Positions 1 to 6,006 are shown, numbered from the stretch's first letter. The stretch is 6,431 nucleotides of DNA from Bacillota bacterium (GCA_016283945.1 JAEENW010000182.1:1-6431), one strand, 5' to 3'. Numbers and translations: made by a program. Notes: a model not told the origin generated them from the letters alone.

Positions 1-21
1 ATATATGAGTCTCCTTTCTTA
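1..21 (-). promoter_or_regulatory. Shine-Dalgarno of a gene starting just beyond the left edge
   Basis: Read on the minus strand, this stretch carries AAGAAAGGAG followed by about ten bases to the edge. The same 11-base block (plus-strand CTCCTTTCTTA, 11-21) recurs at 322-332, where it serves the proline-rich gene. If the base just outside the window is a plus-strand C, positions 2-1 supply the AT of an ATG eight bases after the GGAG. The site lies about 20 bases past the stop of the proline-rich gene, so the two would be co-transcribed. The site is visible; the gene itself is inferred. Confidence 0.4.
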
Positions 22-41
22 ATAATACACAGGAATCAGAG

Positions 42-314
42 CTACTTGTTATTATGCTGTAGAGAATGGCAACATGTTATAATACCGCGGATTACCATCC
101 TGTAGACTGTTGGGTCATAAGGGAACGGTACCGGCTGAGGAGTGCGCGGTAACTTGGGCCCTCGCGGAGGAATGGGGAACAGTTCCGGGTTAGGAAAACG
201 CGGTAACTTGGGTCCTCGCGGAGGAATGGGGGACGGAATCGGTTGTGGGATGTGCGGAGATTTAGGGGTATGCGGAAGATTTGGGATGGGGGGATAACAT
301 ACGAAACAAAACAT
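42..314 (-). CDS. small proline-rich repeat protein, function unknown
   Basis: This encodes 90 residues that I do not recognise as a named family. After a short start (MFCFVCY) comes a stretch of about 60 residues with some 26 prolines, in PxxP and PxP spacing. It contains two adjacent 18-residue repeats that each begin RGPKLPR, preceded by a more diverged copy. The tail of about 22 residues is not proline-rich, contains a Cys-Cys pair and ends in LQHNNK. There is no signal peptide or clear membrane segment. The start is well supported: AAGGAG lies seven bases upstream of the ATG at 314. Such repeats usually form extended polyproline-II stretches that bind other proteins or act as linkers, but that is inference from composition only. 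The opposite strand shows a glycine-rich reading of the same repeat, but it is interrupted by stops, so the minus strand is preferred. Confidence 0.55.
   Translation of the reverse strand: MFCFVCYPPIPNLPHTPKSPHIPQPIPSPIPPRGPKLPRFPNPELFPIPPRGPKLPRTPQPVPFPYDPTVYRMVIRGIITCCHSLQHNNK
121..290. repeat. 54-bp tandem repeat, about three copies
   Basis: Copy one begins at 121, copy two at 175 and a degenerate third at about 229. The best-kept 33 bases (145-177 and 199-231) differ at a single position, C159 against T213. That change is silent in the minus-strand proline-rich reading frame. The remaining 21 bases of the unit differ at seven positions. The 54-base period equals 18 codons, so copy-number change would keep the frame. 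The repeat lies wholly inside the proline-rich gene. Confidence 0.8.
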
Positions 315-546
315 GATCTGGCTCCTTTCTTACCTTGTAGGTTTATTGTTGTTTCTCATGGACAGGATTATAATAAGGTTTATCAAGACAACAGAAAACG
401 GCCAAAAAGAAGAAATCTTTGTTCCGAAAATTGATGATTTTGCCGTATATTGAATAAATATGGTTCCGTACATATGGACTTCGTGTTAGATGTACGATAA
501 AATGACTATAAAATGTGTGGTTGAATTGTTCGTAAAGTAAGAGAAT
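315..546. other. AT-rich divergent intergenic region
   Basis: This separates the minus-strand proline-rich gene from the plus-strand WYL gene, so it should hold promoters for both. On the minus strand, a TATAAT lies at 372-367, but no well-spaced -35 partner is visible. On the plus strand, TATAAAAT at 507-514 lies about 33 bases before the WYL start, again with only a weak -35. An inverted repeat at 467-496 sits just upstream of that box. I see no RNA gene or terminator here. Confidence 0.4.
467..496. repeat. CGTACAT/ATGTACG inverted repeat, possible operator
   Basis: Perfect 7-base arms CGTACAT (467-473) and ATGTACG (490-496) are separated by 16 bases, so their centres lie 23 bases apart, about two helical turns. 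The repeat is immediately upstream of a TATAAAAT box and of the WYL-type gene, where an autoregulatory operator would be expected. Chance occurrence in AT-rich DNA cannot be excluded. Confidence 0.3.
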
Positions 547-1200
547 ATGGCATTCGAAGTAAAAGATGAGGATAAAGTAAATAATAACAAACAGCATCTT
601 AACCTTAGCACGTTAGCATATGAAGTGATCTTAAGTGATATGTTCACTTTTGGGGAGGAGAAACTATCCGGATTTATTAATAGAGTCTTCGAATACTATT
701 CTCCTTTAGCTGCGGCTTCAATTTCTCAAACCCTCAATCACATACACGGAGAACTGTCAAAGCATTTATCTGAGGTATTAGGAGACGAGAAGACAAAAGC
801 TAGAGTGTTGGATAAGCTTCTTATGCTAAAAAAGGACAGCTTAATTAAGAATGCTGAATCATACGAGGGCGGAAAGACCTTTAAGTTTTGGCTCAATAAG
901 CGAAATCTGGAGTTTCTATCAGAACCTAGCTCTGAATGCAATGAAGATAAGTACTACCCAAAACGAGGGAAATACATTAAAAGCGTTGTTGAAGAATACG
1001 CACGATTACCCTATATTGAGCGGGAAAAAATATACTTCAGTCCATTTATAGTGGAAATACAGAATGCAATTAATGAGGTTAAACAGCTAAGAATTAAGAC
1101 TGAAAACGATATGATTTATAGCGTCTATCCCTATGAGATTTTAAGTGATCCTCTTTCTATTACCAACTATCTTGTAGGCTACTGTACTATGCATCTTTAG
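547..1200 (+). CDS. WYL-domain protein, C-terminally truncated
   Basis: This encodes 217 residues. Residues 15-50 look like a ribbon-helix-helix-type DNA-binding segment: a short strand around KQHLNLS, then two helices ending in FINRVFEYY. A helical linker follows. Residues 142-165 (KYIKSVVEEYARLPYIEREKIYF) and 166-213 resemble the lead-in and first half of a WYL domain, with NYLVGYC at 207-213 in the place of the usual WYLVGY signature. Four codons later the frame stops at TAG, so the second half of the WYL domain is missing; family members are usually over 300 residues. WYL proteins are generally transcription regulators or ligand sensors and are often found beside phage-defence genes. The Shine-Dalgarno is weak (AAGAGA close to the ATG). 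The protein is probably a non-functional or altered remnant. The family call rests on remembered motifs, without a search. Confidence 0.6.
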   Translation: MAFEVKDEDKVNNNKQHLNLSTLAYEVILSDMFTFGEEKLSGFINRVFEYYSPLAAASISQTLNHIHGELSKHLSEVLGDEKTKARVLDKLLMLKKDSLIKNAESYEGGKTFKFWLNKRNLEFLSEPSSECNEDKYYPKRGKYIKSVVEEYARLPYIEREKIYFSPFIVEIQNAINEVKQLRIKTENDMIYSVYPYEILSDPLSITNYLVGYCTMHL

Positions 1201-1226
1201 GTGTTATAATTAAAGACAATCCTAGG

Positions 1227-1553
1227 ATGCTAAATCGTTTAAAAAACCGTATAGAAGACGCTGTTAATTTGGCCAAGAAGAGAGTGGAATGGAATTATAA
1301 AATGGCTATTCCAATGTATTATCCAACAAGAAATACTGGTTCTTTACTTCTTCCGTTATCCCTTGTTGATGAAGATCATGTTGATCTAGCTCTGGTTGTT
1401 GAGAGACTGCCTTCAGGAGCTTATCAAGGGCAGACAGTTTTGCCGCTTGATTTAGCCTATTGTGATAGCCGGTTGGTGACTCGTCCTGACAGCGATTGGC
1501 TCAAGACTGATGTGATCAACAAAATGGATTTAGATGAGAATACTGATTATTAG
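1227..1553 (+). pseudogene. DUF3825 protein, C-terminal fragment
   Basis: The 108 codons from the first ATG match the C-terminal part of DUF3825 as I know it. The order is KKRVEWNYKMAIPMYY (residues 18-33), a strand-rich LLLPLSL, DLALVVERLPSGAYQG, TVLPLDLAYCDSRLV and finally RPDSDWL. The open frame runs back without a stop to 1149, and the residues just before the ATG (GVIIKDNPR) also look like family sequence. The true gene therefore began further upstream and its N-terminal portion is missing. No Shine-Dalgarno precedes the ATG at 1227. It lies in a different frame from the truncated WYL gene and overlaps its end if read from 1149. DUF3825 has no settled biochemical role that I can state. 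I treat this as a remnant left by a deletion. Confidence 0.6.
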
Positions 1554-1560
1554 TAATCTA

Positions 1561-1589
1561 TTGACAAGGATATATGCTTATACTATTCT
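1561..1589 (+). promoter_or_regulatory. sigma-70-like promoter candidate
   Basis: A perfect TTGACA (1561-1566) is followed after exactly 17 bases by TATTCT (1584-1589), which matches four of six consensus -10 positions. It begins seven bases after the stop of the DUF3825 fragment and points at the symporter gene, with a predicted start near 1596. An 8-base palindrome, GTGATCAC (1592-1599), covers that start and could be an operator. The AT-rich context makes chance matches more likely. Confidence 0.45.
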
Positions 1590-1625
1590 CAGTGATCACA
1601 TCTAATCAAAATACAGAAGCTAAGT

Positions 1626-1693
1626 TTGTATTTCAATAGCATAAGCCGTAAGAATCAGATGCTCAGCAAAAATCTAGGATAGTACAAATACAA
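1626..1693 (+). other. 8-bp inverted repeat in the leader ahead of a terminator
   Basis: TTGTATTT (1626-1633) can pair perfectly with AAATACAA (1686-1693), enclosing a smaller AGCAT/ATGCT stem (1638-1642 and 1659-1663). The outer stem ends seven bases before the terminator hairpin. No known riboswitch or T-box signature is recognisable. It may simply be AT-rich coincidence, or it may be part of an attenuated leader for the symporter. Confidence 0.3.
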
Positions 1694-1700
1694 TTGATAT

Positions 1701-1748
1701 AGTCCGAGATCCCCTGCAGGCGCGGGGGATTCCGGACTCTTTGCTTTT
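1701..1748 (+). terminator. intrinsic terminator or attenuator
   Basis: AGTCCG (1701-1706) pairs with CGGACT (1733-1738). After one mismatch the stem continues through ATCCCC (1709-1714) with GGGGAT (1725-1730), leaving a loop of about eight to ten bases. The sequence CTTTGCTTTTT follows directly. The minus strand has no T-run after the hairpin, so it acts on rightward transcripts only. It ends 39 bases before the symporter start, with no obvious promoter between. It therefore either closes the island's transcription or attenuates the symporter operon. Confidence 0.75.
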
Positions 1749-1787
1749 TGTGCTGAAGGCCTCCCCGTGAGGTAGCTAAGGTGAACT

Positions 1788-3131
1788 ATGCTTGCTATAC
1801 TGGGCTTCGCGACGGTGATACTGCTGCTCGCGGCTGTCATGACGAAAAAGCTCTCCCCGACGGCGGCGCTTATCGCGGTGCCGGTGGTCACGGGGACGAT
1901 AGCGGCCTTCTTCAAGGCCGACGAGGCGGGCGCGGTGAACGTGGCCGCTAACATAAAGGCGCTGAGCTCGTATATCACGGGCTCAGGGGGCATAGGCTCC
2001 GTCGCCGCGACGGGCGTCATGTTCATATTCTCGATACTCTTCTTCGGTGTGCTTACCGACGCGGGGACCTTCCGCCCTATCATAAGCGGCATACTCAGGA
2101 TCATAGGCTGCGACCCCGTGAAGATAACGCTCGGGACCGCGGTGCTCGCGATGATAGTGCACCTGGACGGCTCCGGCGCGGTGACCTTCCTGATCTGCAT
2201 CCCGGCTCTGCTGCCGCTCTACGACGCGCTGCACATGAAGAGGACCACGCTGGCGACGACCGTCGCCATGGCGGCCGGCGTCATGAACATCATGCCCTGG
2301 GGAGGCCCGACCATAAGGGCCGCGGCGGCCATGGGAGTCGACGTCATGGTGCTCTTCGGGCCGCTCATCGTGCCCGTGGTCATAGGCCTTATAGCGGTGC
2401 TGGTCTTCGCCTTCCTGCTTGGAAAGGCCGAGAAGAAGCGCCTCGGAACTCAGAGCGCGGAGATAGTCTACACGGAGGAGCCCCTCAGCGAGGAGGCCGC
2501 CGCGCTGCTGCGCCCGGAGCGGTTCAGGCTCAACATACTGCTCATCGTAGCTGCCATAATAGCGCTGCTGTTCTCGGGCTTCGCGCCAGCCGCGGTCTTC
2601 ATGATCGCCTTCGTGCTCGCGATGACCGTCAACTATCCCGACCCGGCCATGCAGACCCAGCGCGTCAACGCGCACGCGAAGGAGGCCCTGATGATGGCTT
2701 CCGTTCTGTTCGCCGCGGGCGCCTTCACAGGCATCATGAAGGGCACCGGCATGATATCCGCTATGGCGGGCGCGCTCGTCGCCGTCATCCCGCAGTCGCT
2801 CGGGCGGTTCTTCCCGGTGATCACGGGACTCGTCGCGATGCCCTCGTCGCTGCTCTTCGACCCGGATTCCTTCTATTACGGGGTGCTCCCTGTGCTCTCC
2901 GCCACGGCCGAGAGCTTCGGCGTATCCGGAGTGTCGATAGCGCGGGCGGCCGTGCTCGGCCAGATGACCACCGGCTTCCCTGTGTCCCCGCTCACCGCGG
3001 CGACCTTCCTGCTCACGGGGCTCTCCGGCGTCGACCTTGGCGAGCATCAAAAGAAGACCATACCCCTGGCCTTCTCGCTTACCGTCATAATGCTGATCGC
3101 GGCTCTGCTGCTCGGAGCTGTGGAGCTGTAG
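1788..3131 (+). CDS. CitMHS-family citrate-type (metal-carboxylate:H+) symporter
   Basis: This 447-residue inner-membrane protein has about eleven or twelve hydrophobic segments, the usual length for CitMHS transporters. The family takes up citrate or related carboxylates, typically complexed with a divalent cation, together with protons. Recognisable features are the N-terminal MLAILGFATV and the segment FFGVLTDAGTFRPII (85-99), followed by GTAVLAMIVHLDGSGA (116-131) with its conserved HLDGSG core. Next come MPWGGPTIRAA (169-179), a charged cytoplasmic loop (about 212-247) and the C-terminal TTGFPVSPLTAAT through GLSGVDLGEHQK (394-422). No segment is missing. AAGGTG lies just upstream of the ATG. 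Substrate and metal preference cannot be read from sequence. The next gene starts 22 bases after the stop, so the two probably share a transcript. Confidence 0.88.
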   Translation: MLAILGFATVILLLAAVMTKKLSPTAALIAVPVVTGTIAAFFKADEAGAVNVAANIKALSSYITGSGGIGSVAATGVMFIFSILFFGVLTDAGTFRPIISGILRIIGCDPVKITLGTAVLAMIVHLDGSGAVTFLICIPALLPLYDALHMKRTTLATTVAMAAGVMNIMPWGGPTIRAAAAMGVDVMVLFGPLIVPVVIGLIAVLVFAFLLGKAEKKRLGTQSAEIVYTEEPLSEEAAALLRPERFRLNILLIVAAIIALLFSGFAPAAVFMIAFVLAMTVNYPDPAMQTQRVNAHAKEALMMASVLFAAGAFTGIMKGTGMISAMAGALVAVIPQSLGRFFPVITGLVAMPSSLLFDPDSFYYGVLPVLSATAESFGVSGVSIARAAVLGQMTTGFPVSPLTAATFLLTGLSGVDLGEHQKKTIPLAFSLTVIMLIAALLLGAVEL

Positions 3132-3153
3132 GCGCCGCTTTCCGGAAAGAGAG

Positions 3154-3669
3154 ATGAAGCTCATGGATATCAAAAGGGTCGCGTCGGTGGTATTATCGGC
3201 GGCGATAATGCTCTGCGCAGCAGTTGCCATAGACACTGCCGAAGACAGGAACGCTGCGGGGAGCCTGTCCGATCCGGACCTCGAAGTCCTTATGGAGCGC
3301 TATCCCGAATACTTCGGTCTGAGCACCTTCAAGGGACTTGAGGTCTACGTCTGGCAGGTCAATCCTGCAAGCTATTCGTTCGGCCTGATGCCGGGGACCA
3401 ATATCAACAAGACGGAGCAGCAGCTCCTCGCTCTGAAAGGCGCTTCCGCGGAGGAGATGCGGGCGATACTCTTCACCTACGACATCCCGGAGGAGAACAT
3501 TGCTGTGATCCCCTGGCAGAATCCGGTCTCCAGCTACCTGCCGGAGTACTGTATCGTGTTCTCCGGCGAAGGCCCTGAGGCCGCCCGGCAGCGCCGGCGG
3601 GAGTACGCAGAGAACGTGAGGGGCATGCTGTTCGAAGGTGAAAAGCCGGTCGGCGCTCCGCGGAAATGA
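3154..3669 (+). CDS. small exported protein of unknown function
   Basis: This encodes 171 residues. The N-terminus is a typical Sec signal: basic residues near position 7-8, a hydrophobic core from about 9 to 24 and a likely AVA cleavage site near residue 25. A cysteine at 21 is preceded by leucine, so a lipoprotein signal is unlikely. The mature part has a compact domain with VYVWQVNPASYSFGLMPGTN (65-84), then NKTEQQLLALKGASAEEMRA and an IPWQNPVSSYLPEYC segment (139-153). The C-terminus is basic. I do not recognise a named family. Starts at 3154 or 3163 are both possible; GGAAAG five bases before 3154 favours the first. The 22-base gap behind the symporter suggests one operon, so an envelope-side accessory role is possible, but nothing in the sequence proves it. 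Confidence 0.65.
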   Translation: MKLMDIKRVASVVLSAAIMLCAAVAIDTAEDRNAAGSLSDPDLEVLMERYPEYFGLSTFKGLEVYVWQVNPASYSFGLMPGTNINKTEQQLLALKGASAEEMRAILFTYDIPEENIAVIPWQNPVSSYLPEYCIVFSGEGPEAARQRRREYAENVRGMLFEGEKPVGAPRK

Positions 3670-3734
3670 AGAAGACCGCGCGCGGCTGATGACAAAAGGT
3701 GCGCATGTGCGGCTTCGTGACTTAAAGAAATAAA

Positions 3735-3769
3735 CCCCGAACCATGCAGCAGCGCGGTCCGGGGCTTTT
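3735..3769. terminator. bidirectional intrinsic terminator between convergent operons
   Basis: CCCCGAACC (3735-3743) pairs with GGTCCGGGG (3756-3764) with one mismatch, around a 12-base loop. On the plus strand CTTTTATTGTT follows. On the minus strand TTTATTTCTTT follows. It therefore can end both the symporter operon and the peptidase operon. Confidence 0.85.
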
Positions 3770-3790
3770 ATTGTTCCTTGTTCGTTCTTT

Positions 3791-4978
3791 TTACAGCTTG
3801 AACAGCTCCCTGTCGAAGGTGGTGAGCGATCTCGCTCCGTCTTCTGTCACGAGCACCATGTCCTCGACTCTCATGTAGATCTCGTTCGGGATGAAGATCT
3901 TGGGCTCCATGGCGAAGACCATGCCGGGTTGGAAGGCGATGTCCGGACTGTTCCTCTTGAGCCAGGGGATCTCGTGGACCTCGAGCCCGATCTGGTGGCC
4001 CTGAGTGCCATCCACGTGGTTCCGGAGCTGGCTCCCGCGGCCGAATCTCTCGAGACCCTCGAATATCAGATCCGATACCTCGGTGACCTTCGTCCTGCCG
4101 GGCACGATGCTCGCTATAGCGTGCAGCTGCGCGGCCTGCAGCGCCCTGTAGCTCTCGACCGCCTCCTGCGAGGGCTCGCCTATGTAGAAGCTGCGGCCGT
4201 AGTCGGAGCAGTAGCCGCCCAGGACGAAGCCCATGTCGAAGGCGACTCCGGCCTCCTTACCGACCGGACGGTCCTTGGGATAGATATAGGGATCCATCGC
4301 TGTCGGGTGGCCCTTCACCACCGCGAGGCAGCTTCCCGCGAAGGACAGGTCCTGCGCTCCGGCCTCGAGGGCGAGCCTCTGTATCTCCTCCTCGATCTTG
4401 AAGGGTATCATGCCGGGCACGAGCAGCGGGACGAGCCTCTCCATGACCCAGTCCGTGAAGGCGGCGACCTCGCTGAGCAGCCTGATCTCCTTCTCGTCCT
4501 TTATCATGCGCATCTCGTCGGTGAAGATCTCCGCGTCGGTGAAGACGAGCTCCGTTCCGTGGTACTCGTTGGCCTCCTCCGCGATCTTCTTAAGAGCCGC
4601 GGCGCAGCAGTTGCCGATGGCGACTTTTCCGCCCCTTATATATGGCTCCAGCTTGTTGGCGAAGTAGTCCGCGAAGCAGACGACGGGCTCATAGCCGAAG
4701 CTCCTCAGCTCGTCCGCCCTCCCGGGGATCGAGAAGACCAGAGGGTCTCCGTCCGCGGGCACGAGCAGCACCGCGTCCGGCCTCGTGAGGGAGGGGATGA
4801 CGCGGTCCTTGTCCGGCCCCATGGTCACCGAGCTGCGCTGGAACCAGAAGGTCGGGATATCCAGAAGGTATACGAACGCGGCGCCTGTGGCGAACAGCGC
4901 GAGGTCTATGCCGCCAGCGGCCAGCTTTTTCTGAAGAGCCGCGATCCTGCGCGGGCTCATGTCGGGACTGCGATCCAT
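3791..4978 (-). CDS. M24-family Xaa-Pro-type metallopeptidase
   Basis: This is a cytoplasmic two-domain aminopeptidase P/prolidase-like enzyme of 395 residues. It is expected to remove an N-terminal residue next to proline or to split X-Pro dipeptides with a two-metal centre. Residues up to about 140 form the creatinase-type N-terminal domain. The rest is the pita-bread catalytic domain. All five ligands are visible: D248 in FDMG, D259 in SDYGRSFYIG, H328 in GHQIGLEVHE, E358 in AMEP and E372 in RVED. The frame is open for seven more codons to 4999, but those codons contain the AAGGAGG ribosome-binding site. GGAGG lies exactly seven bases before the ATG at 4978, which is therefore chosen. It is the second gene of an operon, 42 bases behind the D-aminopeptidase. 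Exact substrate specificity within M24 is not determinable here. Confidence 0.85.
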   Translation of the reverse strand: MDRSPDMSPRRIAALQKKLAAGGIDLALFATGAAFVYLLDIPTFWFQRSSVTMGPDKDRVIPSLTRPDAVLLVPADGDPLVFSIPGRADELRSFGYEPVVCFADYFANKLEPYIRGGKVAIGNCCAAALKKIAEEANEYHGTELVFTDAEIFTDEMRMIKDEKEIRLLSEVAAFTDWVMERLVPLLVPGMIPFKIEEEIQRLALEAGAQDLSFAGSCLAVVKGHPTAMDPYIYPKDRPVGKEAGVAFDMGFVLGGYCSDYGRSFYIGEPSQEAVESYRALQAAQLHAIASIVPGRTKVTEVSDLIFEGLERFGRGSQLRNHVDGTQGHQIGLEVHEIPWLKRNSPDIAFQPGMVFAMEPKIFIPNEIYMRVEDMVLVTEDGARSLTTFDRELFKL

Positions 4979-5020
4979 TTCTTTTCCTCCTTTTCTCACA
5001 GGCTGAGCGCGGGCGCTTTC

Positions 5021-5821
5021 TCAATCCAGCACGAAGAACATGAAGCGAATGATCTCGTACCAGTCGCCGCTCTCGAAGCGGACGGTCTTGGTGTCGACGC
5101 GCTCCGCTCCGGGGTAATAGCCGCCCTTAGCCGCGTCGACGGCCTCCTTGAACTGTATCTCGGCCGTGAAGTGCCTGGGGAGCTCGATGAGGCATTTGCC
5201 GATGTCGCCCGCGAGGGCCTTCTTCATGCCCTCGTAGATGCGCTCGACCGCGAGGTCGGGGTGTATCGAGAGCGAGCCGGCGCCGCGTCCCTGCACGACG
5301 GGGACCGCCGTGATCGCGGGGACTATGGACTTCGCCTGCTCGCAGAGCGCCTCGTCGCCGCTCACGAAGATCACCGGCTTGCCGTAGTAGGCGGCGGTGT
5401 AGCAGTTGACCAGGAACTCGCTGGCGTACTCTCCGTTGAGCTTGACCCACTGGTTCCTGAGGTTGTTCGTGTGGGAGAGGGGATTGCCCATGCTGAAGGC
5501 CGCGCTGTGATAGCCGGTCATGGCCGCCGCGTCGCACTCCTCGACTCCCGCCATCATCTTGCAGGGGCGGTAGTCCCAGCCGCGGAGCAGCCGCACCGAG
5601 CGCGGCAGATCCTTGAGCCTGAGGTTTCTGGCCTTGCCGTGAGCGTCCTTGATGAATATATCGCTGACGCCGCTGTCCTCGGCCGCTTTGCAAGCGGAGG
5701 CGACCTCACGGGTCATCTGCTCCGCGAAGGGAGCGTAAAAAGCCTGCTCTGCCGGGCGCGACTCGTCCCAGTCGCAGATCCCGCAGGTACCTTCTATGTC
5801 GCTGCTTATGAATAGTTTCAT
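5021..5821 (-). CDS. M55-family D-aminopeptidase (DppA-like)
   Basis: This cytoplasmic zinc enzyme of 266 residues is close in length to Bacillus subtilis DppA. DppA removes D-amino acids such as D-Ala from the N-terminus of peptides and assembles as a ring-shaped decamer. The N-terminal SSDIEG gives ligands D8 and E10. H61 (DAHGKARN), H105 (TGYHSAAF) and E135 (EYASEFLVN) complete the zinc set. H117 in PLSHTNN corresponds to the catalytic histidine of DppA. The usual Gly before the last ligand is Ser here. GAGGTG a few bases before the ATG at 5821 supports the start. It is the first gene of the operon with the M24 peptidase, suggesting joint degradation of imported or cell-wall-derived peptides. 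The true substrate may differ, since many M55 members are uncharacterised. Confidence 0.88.
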   Translation of the reverse strand: MKLFISSDIEGTCGICDWDESRPAEQAFYAPFAEQMTREVASACKAAEDSGVSDIFIKDAHGKARNLRLKDLPRSVRLLRGWDYRPCKMMAGVEECDAAAMTGYHSAAFSMGNPLSHTNNLRNQWVKLNGEYASEFLVNCYTAAYYGKPVIFVSGDEALCEQAKSIVPAITAVPVVQGRGAGSLSIHPDLAVERIYEGMKKALAGDIGKCLIELPRHFTAEIQFKEAVDAAKGGYYPGAERVDTKTVRFESGDWYEIIRFMFFVLD

Positions 5822-5844
5822 GGAGCACCTCTCTTTCTGATTTG

Positions 5845-5873
5845 ATTGTAAAGCCGGCCCGGCGCAAAATCAA
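5845..5873 (-). promoter_or_regulatory. promoter of the peptidase operon
   Basis: On the minus strand TTGATT (5873-5868) is followed after exactly 17 bases by TACAAT (5850-5845). Each hexamer matches four or five consensus positions. The predicted transcription start near 5838 gives a short leader with the GAGGTG ribosome-binding site just before the D-aminopeptidase ATG. No other comparable site lies in this gap. Confidence 0.6.
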
Positions 5874-5907
5874 TGCCGGAGAGTCTCCCGCTGTCCCTGC
5901 TATGAAT

Positions 5908-5918
5908 TGATAGTATCA
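5908..5918. promoter_or_regulatory. palindrome TGATAGTATCA, possible operator
   Basis: This is a perfect five-plus-five palindrome around a central base, in the 185-base gap between the divergent peptidase operon and the 6007 gene. It lies about 35 bases upstream of the peptidase -35 box. The position and form suit a dimeric regulator, but no regulator family can be named, and a short palindrome may occur by chance. Confidence 0.25.
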
Positions 5919-6006
5919 CGTTTCGGGGCGTCCTCGCCACTTGACCGCGGGCGATCTTTGCGACAAACTGTAGTACAGGAAAGGACGCCGGCCGCAGGGA
6001 AAGGGC

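Noticed and set aside
121..290. CRISPR array
   Set aside because: The repeats are directly abutting 54-base units within a coding frame. They do not form short repeats with unrelated spacers, and no cas gene is present.
243..434. 63-codon plus-strand frame over the repeat
   Set aside because: It has no convincing ribosome-binding site, the product is without domain, and it is antisense to the well-supported proline-rich gene.
343..597. 84-codon hydrophobic minus-strand frame
   Set aside because: It overlaps the WYL gene start and the divergent promoter region in AT-rich DNA, where Phe/Ile/Tyr-rich frames arise easily. Only a weak AAGG precedes it.
1626..1748. T-box or known riboswitch before the symporter
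   Set aside because: I see no T-box consensus or other known aptamer core, only an inverted repeat and a terminator.
1983..3236. 417-codon minus-strand frame opposite the symporter
   Set aside because: Its product is an Arg/Gly/His/Glu-rich string without any domain. It is antisense to a clear CitMHS protein.
4979..4999. Longer N-terminus of the M24 peptidase starting at 4999
   Set aside because: The extra codons (MRKGGKE) encode the AAGGAGG ribosome-binding site for the ATG at 4978.
3929..5815. 628-codon open frame on the plus strand
   Set aside because: It is antisense to the M24 and M55 genes, which have complete catalytic motifs and good ribosome-binding sites. Its product is low-complexity and rich in Arg, Glu, Val and Leu, as expected from a GC-rich shadow frame.
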